In this document: positions 21,850 through 47,646 of the stretch, one piece after another | Position numbering within the stretch: the first letter of the stretch is position 1 | Layout: every line of letters begins with the position of its first letter | Source of the DNA: Dermatemys mawii | Taxonomy: Eukaryota; Chordata; Testudines; Dermatemydidae | Length of the DNA stretch: 64,000 nt | Assembly: GCA_007922305.1 (NCBI GenBank) | Contig: ML677385.1 | Location: 6,040,336-6,104,335 of the forward strand | Direction of reading: 5' to 3' | The notes under the pieces: generated by a model | What the model was told of the DNA's origin: nothing | The model's database searches: none | Seen by the model: only the letters and a program-made list of their open reading frames with translations | Program-made: the position numbers and the translations under genes

Positions 21850-24096
21850 AAACCATAAAAAATTCTAAAGTAAAAAACAGTTGCAACGCTTGATTAGAGG
21901 AGAATTCACTGATGCATTTTGTTTTTGTCTTTTTGTTCAAATATAGGTTGTTGATTTAAAAAAATGAAGTGTGTTCCCAAAGAACAACTTTTGTGAAAGT
22001 GCCAGTGATTGCATTTTGAAGAGAAGTTCCTGTAAGTGATTGACTTGTTAACAAGTAGTCCATCCTTCACTGAGTGAAGGACAATGCCCAGCCTCTTTAG
22101 TGGCTCGGAAAACAAACTTGAAGGGTCATGAGATGCTTTTCTAAAATTTCAAAACTTCCTGTTGCAGTTTGATGATTTTGTTTCTTGGAAGAATGTCATG
22201 TACTCCTCCCTCTTCTCCTCCCTCCCCCGCCTCCTTTTTCAGTTTCAATAATGTGGAGAAGCGTAGCTAGATCCAGGAAATAAATGGTAGGCTTGAAGGA
22301 ATTAATCTTGCAAGGGTATGGAAGGCTGAGAGAAGGTGGTACTTAGCCACTGGGGCTTTGTTGTTCTTTATCCATTAAGGCAATTAGGCTGAATGGAATG
22401 GATGTAGGATGGCACAAATACAGTCCCTAGTATATGCCACGAGGCCTTGAGCAGCTGGCTGTAAGAGAGATGGTTTCATTTGCTTCTGAATCTGGGCCTC
22501 TTACGCCCTCTGTTCTCAGTTTACCATTGGCTCTTCAGTCACTTTGGTGTAAAGCAGCAATACTTAAGGGTGGCAGCAAAACTGTCTTAAAATAATTGAA
22601 GTGACCACTGTGCAACAGATTTACACAGTTCCCTGACCATGTCCTGTCTTTACTCACGGCATGATCGTTTTTCCCATTCATGAGTGCTCATTTCAGCCTG
22701 GGCATAGAGGTTTGCTTACATGATTCGAAACCGCGTACATCTCTCAGTACCACATGCAGACAGCTGCACAGTTGAGAAAATGCTCATCACCGGTACTTTA
22801 GCTGTCCATGTTAATTTCAGTGGTGCTTTGCAGGGTCAAGTCCTATGTAGTCACTTAACCCTGAGAACAGTGGATTCAGGATTTCTGCTAAATTTGCAGC
22901 TATCCGAATCCTATAGTATCAATTTTAATAGAGCAAAGTCCTGGCTTTTTGTGCTTTTTAAAATATTTTAAAGCATATTTGCAAGCACAATAAAATATTC
23001 AAAAAATAAACCTTTAGTTATGCCAACAGAGGTTGCGTTTAGTACTGGCAGAGCATAATTTTGTTAATATTTATTGAGATTATTAATCCCAGTTTTTCCC
23101 ACTGAGAGCAAAAATATTTAAGTGAGGGGGACAGTCAACTAAAATAATCAGACATTTATCATAAAACTTTTCAAATCAATGACCTTTCAGATTACTGAAA
23201 CTGATGTAATTTTTAAAAAACAAGCACTTAAAAGGTTTAAGTTTTTTGCTTTTTTCAATTTTATTTCTTTTCTCTTTAAAATAATGAAAATCAGCAAGGT
23301 CAGTTTCAATTTTGTGCACTCCGTATTACAACATTTCAGTTTCTTAGTGCTACATTGTTGTTGTTTTTTTCTTTTCAGACACTGTTTTTACTTACTTCTT
23401 CCCTGCAACTATTTTCATTAGATTTTATTTTTAATGGAAACATTTCTATTAGTCTTCAGTTTTATAAAACCTCAATTTTACACAATGTGAATATTTAGGT
23501 ACATTTTGCTTTCCAGTATCCTCTAAAGGGTTGGCAGTAACAAATGTATTTAATCTGTTGATATCTACTATTTCTTTTTAATAAATACTTTTCAATAAAT
23601 AAAAGGAACAAAATTCATATATTATGAATGTGTAATGTTAATATTTGTGCGTCTCCTCTCCTCAGATTCATTGTTTTTGTTATTTTTCTGTATATATTTG
23701 TCCCATTTTCAAGTTTCTGACTAGGCAACTACTTTTGGGTGTTGCCAGAATTCACCAGCCTGCCTGTTGTTAGAATAGCAGAACAGGTGTATGGGAAGCC
23801 AAGACAATGCCCTTTTTTTTGCATTTACTCTTAAGGAGGGGGCCTAGCCTCACCTCCCTGGAAGTTACCAGAAGCCAGTGATATTCCTTATTACTATAGT
23901 TTACACCACAATAGCTAATATTTTGAAAATCGGACACTGTGTGGAGTATTGGCTAAGCAATTACTAGGTGTTCACTTTAGAAAAATGGTCTGATCCTGCC
24001 CCCAATAAAGCTGATGGAAGTTTAGCTATGGAGATAAATAAGAGAAGAATCTAATTCCCCATTGCAGTTCTAAATTTGAGTTTGAGAACAATTGGC

Positions 24097-24134
<38 letters not shown>

Positions 24135-26700
24135 ATAGTAGAGAACATGGATGACAGAAATAGATTCCTAGGATTTGAGAGAGTTGTCTGAGTAGTTTAA
24201 AGGGCTTTTGAGGCTCAATGCTGAAGTTCTCCATTAGCTAGGTTTTTGATTGACGATATTCCAGGCTTACTTGCTTTCCTGTATGATGTAGTAATACTTG
24301 TCTGTCAGTTCAGCAGTGGTCTAAATACCGTAATAGATCATACAAGTATAGTAATGGACCCCTTTGTTTTGTGAGTTATTCTCACAAATGACTTTGACTC
24401 CAGCATTATAAGTGAATATGAACAGGGAGGAGCTTACCACGTAAATAGAAATATACTGGCACTGAGGCCTTTAGTAGGCAGTAACCTCTTAATGAAATAC
24501 AGTACTTAAATTGCTTTTTTATGAAGCATATAACATTTACAAAATACATTTTGCCAGAGCACTAACCAAGAGATGTATTCATTTCCAGGAACATGACATT
24601 CAGTGGAGTAAAAAACCATCCTTGTGATCAATTGTATTTTAACAAGAAGAAATCCTGATGCATCAAAATCCATTGGTGAGAATTCAGAAAGGTTCTGATT
24701 CTTTTCAGATCCAGTTTATTGCTTCAGTTACCAAAAAGCCAAGGAGAGGATATTCCCCATCCCTAAATGTAGGGTCTAATGCAAAGGCATCAAATACCCA
24801 TCTTTCTTTATGGAATTATGGGGTCAAGAGTTAATAGAATCTAAGATTTCATTTTAACAACAACAAAAAGATTCGTATCTTTTCATAGTTGTGTTTATCC
24901 ATCCATATGAGAACGGAGTAGCCTGCTGCAGTATTTTTTAAGTCTGCAGAGAGCCTGAAACAATGACTCAGACGTGTGACCTTCCGACTGCACATTTAAC
25001 TCATTGGGAGGTAACGCCAAATTGATTACCTTTAGATATCAGCATTCACTTTTTCATGGCTGATGTTCTTAGTGGATGGGCAAGAGGTGGGAATTGATGC
25101 TGCAGGGAAGGAAGTGAAGAGGAAAGAAAGGAAACTGAGAAGGATGAAGAATGAAAAGCAATGAAGGAGATAAACAGCACTGCTTGGGTGGATGAATATA
25201 TTTTCCTACTGAGTGATGTGGACGTGACTACAAGATTCTAAGGAGTGACTAAGCTAAACTTGTATTTATTTAGTAAATAAGGGCCATATTCTACCCTGGC
25301 TTTGTACAAGCCCCATTCACTGAATGAATTGAGTATGTTTTCATAAATGTATGAATCATAATTAAAAGTAAAACATGGCCCTCTGCGATTGAGTTTGACA
25401 CCCCTGTGCACTTTGTGCTTGTGCAGAGTTCCGGAATATTACCATGAAAATCAGCCGGAAGTAAGTGATGTGTTGAGCCTGGTGATCGTAGGTAACAGTA
25501 TAGCTAGGGCAAGGCTGGTTGCCGTAGAATCCATCATTGTGCCACAAATCTTGAGATTCCTAACCAGTAGGATGGTTCTCTTTATCCTCTGGTCTTGTAG
25601 CTGATGATGTGTGTCCATGTGTTAGGAAAGTCCTGATGTTCAGAAAGCTGTCGTCAGCCAGCATTTGAGCATAGATGCACCCTAGCTTTGTCATCCACAC
25701 TATTCCTCCATCTGTCCCAGAAGAGTTTTCCTAATGACTCATCTCAAATGGGTCTTAACTGATTCTTTTTCCTTAAGCTGCTTTTCCAAGCCAGGTTCAG
25801 AGCCCTGTTTATCAGTGTCTAGTTAAGGCATAAGGTGGAGAGCATGCGCTAGAGAGAATCACTCCCTGGGCTGTTGTAAAAATTGATTGATCTCACTAGA
25901 GGCTGTCTATAAAAGATAAGGGGGAATGTCTGCAGAAACATTATGTGGGTCTCTTGATTCTGGTAATGAATGAGCTTACAGCAGCAGCCACTGTCTCTGC
26001 TTTCTTTATGATAACAGAGTATTGTTGCACAGAACTTCCACGCCATATATCCCGTCATCTGTCATGTGAGAAGCACTACACAGAAATCTGTGTAGCCAAA
26101 GTAATTTAACAACTGAATTCTTCACAAAATTCACACTGTTCCTCAGCATGACGAATGTAATGATTTTCAGGAGTCATAAAGGGATGCCTTGAAACTCTGT
26201 GTAGTATCAAGGGCCTGTGGAGCCTCACTCATGGGCCTTTCTCCAAATCTTCAGCTGATGGGTGCAAATCTCCTATTGCCACTTTAGGTATATTCACTTA
26301 GAGTGAAATCATCAGTGTAAGTGCCATGGAGAAACCCGACCACAGAAGTGGTGTGTGGCGTTAGAGCAGCTGCCCAGGGGAAGCCTGAAGGTGGTGGGTT
26401 GGCGAATGCCAGTGAGTCTTCACTTATGCAGATTCAGTGACCATAAACTTGTGCATAGGGGCTATTGCAGACTATGGTGGGTTCTAGCTGCAGGAGGAGG
26501 GATGTTGCTGAAGAAGCACTGAGTGCTAACTCTTAGGGTGAGTGAGCTTGTCTGTCTGGTTTGCTTAAAGTTTACAGTGTGGTCTTTTGGGAATTGCGTG
26601 GTTGGTAGGTAAGATCCTATGGAAGGCAGATGAGTTGACAGTTTTTTAAAGAGACAATAGGGATAGTTTGCTCTTGTGCCCTTATGTGCAGGCAAGACAG
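21850..26700. other. Intergenic DNA between CXorf38 and ATP6AP2, left part
   Basis: AT-rich, with no gene-like frame and no repeat I can name apart from a 33-T tract. It may include the CXorf38 3' UTR. There is no MPC1-like sequence. Confidence 0.6.
24099..24131. repeat. Homopolymer of 33 T
   Basis: An uninterrupted run of T between GGCAC and ACTATAG. Could be a SINE/retrocopy A-tail on the minus strand or simple slippage. The length is likely unreliable in assembly. Confidence 0.95.
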
Positions 26701-26714
26701 GCTGTATGGTAAGA

Positions 26715-28260
26715 GTGACTTAACCAGGAGATCTTCAGTGACCTGAAACTCTAAAAAGTCCTACAAAAAGTGGACACTAGATCAAATTACAAAGGATGAC
26801 TATATATGAAAAACAAAAACCCCTAAGAGCACATAGGGACAAAATTAGAGAGGCCATGGCACAAAACAAAATTAAACTAGCCAGGGATGTAAAGTATAAC
26901 AAAACATTTTACAAACACATGAGAAGCATGAGGAAGGCCGGCAGTGAGCCCACTACTTAATGAAGAGGGAAAGACGATGACAGAAAACGCAGCAATGGCT
27001 GAAGTTTTAAATGCCTTTTTTGTTTTGTTTTTTTTACCAAAAAGATTAGCAGTGGTTGGATGACTAATATAGTTAACATCACTGTAAATGGGGGAGGATC
27101 TGAGGCTAAAGAACAAGATAAGAATTATTTAGACAAGTTAGATGTCTTCAGATCAGCAAGGCCTGACACAATATATCCTTAAGGAACGGGATAGAGAGAT
27201 CTCTAAGGCATTAGCCATTATCTTTGAGAACTCATGGAGGATGGGAGAGAACCTAGAGGACTAGAAAAGAGGAAATAGTACTTATCTACAAAAGGGGGAA
27301 TAAGGACAAGCTGTGGAATTAGATCAGTCAGCTTAATATTAGTACCCTGAAAGATAATGGAGCAAATCATCAATTTTTAAGCAGCTGGAGGATAATGATG
27401 TGATAAACTATCAGTATGGATTTGTCAAGAAATCAAATATACTAAACCAACCTACTATCCTTCTTTCATCAGGTAACAAAACTTGTGGATGTGGGGAACC
27501 AACTGTAAAGTTGATGCATAACTGATTGGAAAACTGAACTCAGAGTAGTTATCTATGGTTCACAGTTACGCTGGAAGGGCATATTGAATAGGGCCCACAG
27601 GGATCTGCCTTGGGTCTAGTTCTATTCAATAGCTTCATCAATGATTTAGATAATGGCATAGAGAGCATGCTTATAAAGTTTGCAGATACCACCAAGCTGG
27701 GAGGAGTTGTGAGCGGTTTTGAGAACCGGGCTAAAATTCAAAATTATCTTGACAAACTGGAGAAATTATCTGAATTAAATAGGATGAAATTCAATAAAGT
27801 ACTACATTTAGGAGGGAATAATCAATTGCATACATACGAAATGAGAAATTTCTGCCTAGAAAGGAGAACAGCAGAAAAGGATTTGGGATTATAGTGGATC
27901 ATGAACTAAATATGAGTCCATGTAATACTGTAATAATGTAATAATGCAAAAAAAGTGAACAACATTCCGGGATGTATTAATATGAATGTTGTAAGCAATT
28001 CATGAGAAGTAATTCTTCCACTTTACTTAGCATTGATAAGACCTCATATGGACTACCATGTCCAGTTCTGGGCACCAAACTTTGGGAAAGATATGGACAC
28101 ACTGGAGAAAGATCAGAAGAGAGCAGTAAAACATAATTAAATGTCTAGAAAATGTGACTTAAGGAAAGATTGAAAAAATTGGGTTTGGTTAGTCTGGGAA
28201 AGAGAAGACTGGGAGGAAGGGGAGGAGAGCATAAGTCTTCAAGGTGGTTATAAAAAGAAG
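26715..28260 (+). mobile_element. CR1 LINE relic
   Basis: The plus strand carries CR1 ORF2 pieces in several frames. The best, 27610-27894, has the RT thumb-side block (LFNSFINDLDNGIE, LIKFADTTKLGGVV, MKFNKVLHLG, AEKDLGL). The catalytic FADD-type site is degraded to FADT. A downstream CR1 part (DHELNMSP, GHTGEDQK-like) continues to about 28250. Many frameshifts; dead. Confidence 0.85.
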
Positions 28261-30158
28261 GGTGATAAATTGTTCTTACCCAGTTAGGACAGTACAAAGT
28301 GTAATAGCAACACCTATAGTATTATTTTATAGTCAAAACTACTTAGAAATTTGAAATGTCAGATCTGTTTGACATTATCCTACTGCTGAGAAACTGGAGA
28401 TGTGGTATAACTAAGGAATAGTAATATCTAATTCCTGGTTTTATACTTAAATCAGGGTAGAACACTAAATAGGTAAACAGGTTTTAATTTAATTTTAATC
28501 CCAACTGAAGTCAAGCTGGAGCAGGTAATGGGCAGTAGTTTAGACTGGGCCTATTTTCATTGTTAGAGGAACATGTACTGTGCTGTCCCTTCTAGACCAG
28601 TTATTAAAGACCAAGTATTTTTTACCCATTTCAAGAATTTAATGCTAGGTAAACTGTCAATCTAAATTCCATTACATACACTGCTGCTGACTTGTCTAAT
28701 GGTAGGGCATCCAGTCTCACTAAGCTGCAGCATCCTACCACCCTAAGAATAAAAACACAGTCAAGCTTGCACAGTATATGAACATGTGACAGACTAACTG
28801 CCCCACCTACATTCAATATCTTTGTGGCACTTGAAAGTAATTTCCTTCGCCTATTTGCTATTTTGGGATGGAAAAGTCTCCTCTACTGCTGCTGGGAGTT
28901 AAACAAGTGAAGTGAATCAATATTCTGCATTATAAAACAGTGAGACTACACTGCTGCTTCTGTATTGCAGACAGCAACTGTCAGTTTCCTAGTCTTAATA
29001 CCAGTGAAATAAAACTCTACTAAGCCATACTAGTTCTAGCTGTTTAATTGCAATATGCTAACAGAAGCTTTCAGCACAAGCCTCGATGTAAGATGATTCC
29101 CTAAGAGTCTCTCCAAAGCCTAGAATGGTGGTAGAGGCAGAGTGAGGTCATCAAAACAGCTACAAGTATGGCTGAGGGCTTTTTGGTTAGAATATCACCA
29201 AATTGAATCATCACTGCCTCTTACAATTCAATTTTTTAATTCTTACCTTTTGATTTTAAAACTTACATCCCTGCAGTACACAGCTACATTAAGGCATGTA
29301 TCTATGCCATGCTGAGAGTCCTGTTACCACATTAGTGTTAGAGGTAATTTGCATGCAAATGTCATTGGTTGTATGAGGAAGACTGCACAGCTGGTGGATT
29401 ACTTGGCCCAACTCTGCAGTTCAAAATCCTCTACAATTGCACATAGCCACTCATTCACCACCCGCACACATGAACACAGATCTTCCAGGGCTGTCAGTGT
29501 GTGTGTCTCACTCTGAGAAACCAAGGATCTCTGACTCAGTGTGAAAGGATGGAAACAGCTATGAACATGATTGTTCTTTAGAATATCAGCAAGTTCAATC
29601 ACTGCACCCTGTGAGAGCCAGATGGAATGGTAGAGGCCAAAGGTTCTGTGGCAGTTAGAATGTGACAGCTGATCAGAGGAAGTGAGGGTAACAGCTATTG
29701 AAGGGGAGGAAATAACAGAGCTGGTTGTGCCTCCAGCTAGGGGGAAGCTCTGTGCACAGGCTTGGGGGAATATGGCTCACTACAGCACAGAACAAGAGCC
29801 CCAAAATACTGCCTACAGATGTAGCTTTACTGCTGTGCTATATGGTTTCCTGTTCACTAATACATTCTGCTTTATGTTACCATGTTTACTGGTGTGATGT
29901 TTGGGAAAACAGACACCCTAGTGTGAAGGCCTACCACACATACTGAAATTATCTAGTTCTTGGACCAGATAAGTTAATAGTTTCCATACATACTGACATT
30001 GGGGAGCACTATTACCAGCCCTCTAAGCTTTGACCATACACAATGCCAAGAAAGCAAGCTACCCTTACTGGTCACAGCACACCTAAGAAAAAATTAACCT
30101 GATACAGAGCACAGATGGTGGATTGAGTTACCTGATACACCTGTACAACAGCATAGGC
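28261..30158. other. Intergenic DNA without recognised features
   Basis: No gene-like frames and no repeat family that I recognise. Short frames here are chance. Confidence 0.5.
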
Positions 30159-30424
30159 CAGGGATCAGCAACCTAGGACTGCAGGGTAAGCATCCTTAGC
30201 CGGCCCCGCTGCTTTATTTACCTGGCGGTTTGCCGATCGCGACTCCCACTGGCCGTGGTTTGCCGTCCCCCTCCAATGGGGGCTGCGGGAAGTGGCACAG
30301 TACTGGCTGCTGTGTCCCGCAGCCCCCATTGGAGGGGGACGGCAAACCGCCAGGTAAATAAAGCAGCGGGGCCCGCTAAGGGTGCTTACCCTGCGGTCTT
30401 GTGTGCCAGCGTTGCCGATCCCTG
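30159..30424. mobile_element. Foldback hAT MITE with perfect 8-bp duplication
   Basis: Starts CAGGGATCAGCAACC and ends GTTGCCGATCCCTG, flanked by identical GCATAGGC octamers (30151-30158, 30425-30432). Almost the whole 266 bp is one palindrome: GTTTGCCGTCCCCCTCCAAT pairs with ATTGGAGGGGGACGGCAAAC, and CTGCTTTATTTACCTGGCGG with its complement. GC-rich. Open frames on both strands are mirror images of the palindrome. Confidence 0.93.
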
Positions 30425-30593
30425 GCATAGGCTTTCATCTACTGGTTACCCAGGTAAAGACTGTGTGTAAACAATACAGAAAACAGGGAGCAGCTTTGAA
30501 TAGTTAGATCACTAGTGGCTTGTGAAAGTCTTTAGGGATTAAGCTTCAAAGCACTAAGATCTATGCATTAAAAACACACTACAAAAAGGTGGT

Positions 30594-30700
30594 CAGTATC
30601 ATCCCAATTTTTCTACAGATGAGGAACACTGAGGCACAGTGATGGAAGGTTACCCAAGGTCACCCCAGGAGGCCACTGGCAGAGCCAGGCACAAAAGCTA
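30594..30700 (+). repeat. MIR-type SINE fragment
   Basis: Contains the conserved MIR core and tail words CAGATGAGGAACACTGAGGC, CCAAGGTCACCCC and GCAGAGCCAGGC. Diverged and short, just right of the foldback MITE. Confidence 0.65.
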
Positions 30701-30877
30701 GGCCATTTAAAAAAAAAAAAGGGCGAAAAAGAGCTTTAACGTATTTAGATACATGTAGCCTGCTGCATTTGTGTGGTTTAGTTTAAGTTAACTCAGTTTT
30801 GTGTTGAGTATGACTACCCCCTTAATGAAATTTTGTAGGAAAAATAAGTGAACTCCAGAGCAAATTTACTTGTTTTG

Positions 30878-30883
30878 TTTATT
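30878..30883 (-). terminator. Candidate poly(A) signal for ATP6AP2
   Basis: TTTATT on the plus strand reads AATAAA on the gene strand, giving a 3' UTR of about 870 bases after the stop at 31753, a plausible length. Not confirmed by transcripts. Confidence 0.45.
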
Positions 30884-31752
30884 GAATGGTTGAAGCACAT
30901 GTGTAATAAAAATGGAGTATGGCTAAGTGCCAGTTATTGGTCCACTTACCACCAAAAACAGGTGTTTGAACAGCTACAATTACTGTAGTAACATACATGG
31001 AAAGAATTAGAAGCATCATAGTGTAAGCTTCTACAGTATATTACATTAAACTTTAAGCACCCAAACTATTTTCTATATTTGTAGTTTCCTAACTATACAG
31101 ACCAACCATACTCATGTTCTTACCTATTATTTCTCTGCAATGATTTTAAATGCAGCAGTAAGCTGACGTTAAGATCTACACCATGCCTCATTCTGGCTAT
31201 GGTTCATGGTGGTGGCTAGAATGTAAAAAAACCCAAATACTGTTTAAACCAGAATTGTTCTTGTGGAACTATTCCCATATTGAAGGCTTTACATAAATAG
31301 GGCTATAATCTTTTTCCCCAAACACTGCATGTACCATTAGAAATAATTACATCAACATAAACATTTACATCTGGTTCATAATATACAACACTGCTTAACA
31401 ATAGTTTCTAAACCTCCAGTGTAAAAAGTTTAAATCAGAAAGTTGCTATCATTTCAGTGCATTTTTTTCACATATTTAATCACAAGGAATACAGGGTATT
31501 TCTAAAATTCATTTTGTGTTACCAAAATGGAATGAAGTTATATAAGTTTAGTGATAATTAGGTCATGGTTTTATAGCAGGCTGTAGATTCAGCTTTGTAA
31601 ATCCACTCCGGTAGAACTACTCACGTCTAAAGAGAGCCAAAAGAAAACACAGAGAAATAAAAGCACCTTTAAAGACTGACATTTAACCATGCCACAATGT
31701 ATTATTTTAACACGCTTCAAAAGCGGCCATACTCCTTTCCCTAGAATGAAGT

Positions 31753-44714
<12,962 letters not shown>

Positions 44715-44810
44715 CCCTGCAGCGCCACGGCCAGACAGCGCGGAGACCGGGGCAGACTGACGCCCGGGCCGCACACACTCAGCCCCACAAACCCCGCCCT
44801 CCCAAAATGC

Positions 44811-45310
44811 TAACTGACAGCCCCGCCAGCCACTCACAGGGCGGCCATCTGGTAGGACGGAGGGGTAAGAGGTGGGTCTATAATCTGAGTGACAGGGGAA
44901 CTGGCCACTCACAGCGTCATAAATCTTTTCCTCTTCCCTTCCACCCTCTCCCTGTGCGGCACGGCCCCGGAACTCACCGGCCAGTCCCGAGTCTGGGCAG
45001 GAGGCGGGGCTTTTTCTTGAGTGACACCCAACCTGGCCACTTAGAGTGTGAGGGATCTCGGCCCGGCGGCCCGGTAACCTTCTGGGAGGGGTAAGGGGCG
45101 GGGTCTCCCTGAAGTAGGTGGGGTCTACTTATAAATGGCAACTAGTGGGACCACTAGTGGGACAATGCAGGAGATCTACCTCCGCCCCCAGCCCCAGTTG
45201 CCCAATCGTAGCCTACATGACACCTTTTGCAAGAGGCGGGGCCTGGCCAGGTTGTGGGCGGGTCATATACCTGATTGACAGTTACGTTAACCACTCACAA
45301 TGTAAGGGAT
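44811..45310. promoter_or_regulatory. Degenerate repeat with four TGACA motifs upstream of ATP6AP2
   Basis: Four imperfect copies of a block that begins with a TGA-N-TGACA word and continues into GCCACTCACAG / CCACTCACAA: AACTGACAG (44812-44820), TGAGTGACAG (44886-44895), TGAGTGACAC (45018-45027) and TGATTGACAG (45272-45281). Later parts (GGTAAGGGGC / GGTAAGAGGT, TAAGGGATC / GAGGGATC) also recur. TGATTGACAG is the known PBX-PREP/MEIS composite site; binding here is inference. Confidence 0.5.
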
Positions 45311-45349
45311 CGCTGCTCCACCATCTTCCACCCAGGCATATATGAGGGG

Positions 45350-46090
45350 ACAGGCCAGCAGTGTTGGGGTTTCTGTGTGAGCACAGATGAGAATCGTGTA
45401 TTTGGTGTTTATTATTCCTATGTCAAGCCAGGGGGTATAGCAGTACCCTCAGCACTCCTGGTTCCAGTGGTGCTGGCAGAGTAGGGCAGCCCCCTTTCTG
45501 CCTGGCTATGAAGACTGCTCTGGGAGCAGGGCCTCTCCAGCTCTGGCTGTGTGCCTCAGTGACTCTCTGCTCACCCCAGATTGATGTGTGTAATAATTGC
45601 TTTGCTGTTGCTCTGACCCCTGCCCTGCAATGCTGCCTCCGGGGCCAGGGAGCGTGGGGGTAGCTGCTGTGTGCGGCACTCAGCCTGACTGCACCAAATG
45701 TGGGCGAAGGCCTGCCAGTGGCTCCCAGCCTCCTTCAGAGCATTGTCAGCCTTTGCTGGTGGCTTTGGTTGCTGTCCTTGAGGTGGCTGCTGCTGGTTCT
45801 TGTTGGTAATAGGAACATGTTGTTGGGTACATTTGCCCTGCTTCTGTGTGTTGTTCATAACAGCTGTAGCAAAGGCTCCCAAATACAGTGGCCCAGGCAG
45901 GGGTTTCCCTACCCTTTCTCAGCTCTCTCATTTCCCATTGCCCAAGTCATCAACTAGTATATGTAGTGTTGCTAGTTTAGGTGTTTTCCAACTAGATCTA
46001 GTTGTTTTACATTTTTTTCTAGTGTGTGTGTGTGTGGGGGCCCTTCAATTTAGTTTTTTATTAGAAATGTAAATTGAAAATGAAACATTA
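45350..46090. other. Intergenic DNA, left part beyond ATP6AP2
   Basis: No recognised gene or repeat. A short (GT)n tract is near 46025. In human the next gene on this side is BCOR, some way off; no BCOR exon is seen in this window. Confidence 0.5.
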
Positions 46091-46094
46091 ATAC

Positions 46095-46452
46095 TAGGGT
46101 GACCACATATCCTATTTTGCCTGGGACAGTTCCTTTTAAAAGCCCTGTCCTGGCTATCCCAATTTTTTTGGCAAAAGCAGAGTGCAGAGGAATATGTGAG
46201 TGGTGATGGCAGCGCTGTGCAAGGGGCAGACGGGCTTGGGTGAGCAGCTCAGGCTGGGGTAGGGTGACTGGATGTCTCGATTTTATAGGGACAGTCCTGA
46301 TTTTTGGGTCTTTTTCTTATGTAGGCTCCTATTACTCCCCACCCCATCCCAATTTTTCACACTTGCTGTCTGGTCACCCTAGGCTGGGGTTGTTTGGGCT
46401 AGTCCCCACCCGCTGGTGTCCTGTTTTCCCTTTGGGAAATACGGTCACCCTA
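46095..46452. mobile_element. hAT-like MITE carrying a nested MITE
   Basis: Ends TAGGGTGACCACATATCC and the complement of a TAGGGTGACCGTATTTCCC-type terminus (ATACGGTCACCCTA). Interrupted by the 122-bp element at 46260-46381. Without it the element is about 236 bp. Confidence 0.75.
46260..46381. mobile_element. hAT MITE (TAGGGTGACCAGA type), copy 2, nested
   Basis: TAGGGTGACTGGATGTCTCG to CTGGTCACCCTA, same family as 21389-21511. Flanked by a perfect 8-bp duplication GGCTGGGG (46252-46259, 46382-46389). Inserted inside the element at 46095-46452. Confidence 0.93.
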
Positions 46453-46569
46453 ATACACACTTTAAAAGCATATATATGATAAAATACTTGTACCTGAAAA
46501 AGCATAGCAGGTTTGAAAAGTATGGACAATAACTAGCTTCCTCACACAGCTGTGTTTGTTATGACAGTG

Positions 46570-47646
46570 TGTGACAGTGCGGTTCCTGGTGTGACCCACT
46601 GAGAGTGTCAGATCAGGACAAATTGCTTCAAAAGGGGCAACTAGAGCCCACGGCTGCAGTTTCTCTGCCCTAAAGGCAAACCAAACCAACCGAACAGAAA
46701 ATACTTTGGTTTCTCCCCACTAGCTAGCCACAAGTCACACAAGAAATTCCCTTAGACACTCCAGCTTCCCAATATCACCACCAGCAGCCACCTGTCCTGG
46801 GGACAAATGGTTATGAAAACCAATACCCCAAAAAAAGAAAACAGTTCTTCCCAATTCCAAAGAATTAGGCCCCAGACCCAGGTCAATAGACAAATCAGAT
46901 CTTACCCAGAAATCACGCTGTTGCCAATCCTTTAGAATCTAAAATCTAAAGGTTTATTATACAAGGAAAAAGATCTAGGTGAGGGTTAGGAATGGTTAAA
47001 GGAAATCAAATACATGCAGTACTGGCTTGCATCAGTTGTAGAATAACTGCAGGTTCAAATCAGAGTCTCTGGAATACATTCCCTGGAGGAATCGGTCATC
47101 AATCCTTTGGCCAGAGCGCCCTTTTGTAGTAAAGTCCCATCCAGAAGTAGGAGCCAGGCTGGAGACTGGAGATTGAAGACAAAATGGGGATAGGGTACCA
47201 TCCTTTTATATCCTTCCCAGGTGCAGGAATGTTCTTTGTCCTTCGCTGTGGAAACTTACAGCAAAATGGAGTTTGAGTCACTTGGGCAATTCCTACCCCC
47301 CTTGCTAAGACACAGGATGTGTCTGCCTTCCCTTAATGGGTCCATTGTATAGCTGATAGTCCTTAATGGGCCATCAAGCATGGCAAGCAACACTTAACAC
47401 CAAGGGCTCTGAAATGTCCCCAGCAGCATAGCACAATATTTGGAAAGACAGATAGTATAGAGCCAATATTCATAACTTCAACTACAAAAATGATACACAC
47501 ATACAGATAGCATACTCTTAATCAGCAGATCATAACCTGGTCGTAGACACCTTATATGACCCCCTTTACCTAATATTTGGTGCCCCTACAGCAGCCTGGT
47601 TGCACCAATGGTCTATATGATCCCAGATAATTTTAGTAATGTGACA
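46570..47646 (-). mobile_element. Solo LTR of an endogenous retroelement
   Basis: 1077 bp starting TGTGACAGTGCGG and ending TGTGACA, so TG...CA. Flanked by identical CAGTG (46565-46569, 47647-47651), a 5-bp target duplication as made by Ty3/gypsy and some retroviral elements. Promoter signals set the minus strand: TATAAAA at 47210-47204 and AATAAA at 46958-46953, about 250 bases apart, as expected for TATA and the R-region poly(A) signal. No internal coding sequence is attached, so it is a recombination product. Confidence 0.8.

Noticed and set aside
27610..27894. A host gene with an RT-like domain
   Set aside because: It is CR1 ORF2 with a degraded catalytic site inside a longer decayed CR1.
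30165..30470. Two opposing frames with nearly the same peptides
   Set aside because: Mirror images produced by the foldback MITE palindrome.
45597..45957. Frames rich in Cys/Val/Leu as a membrane protein
   Set aside because: Overlapping frames on both strands, no start context and no similarity; regarded as chance.
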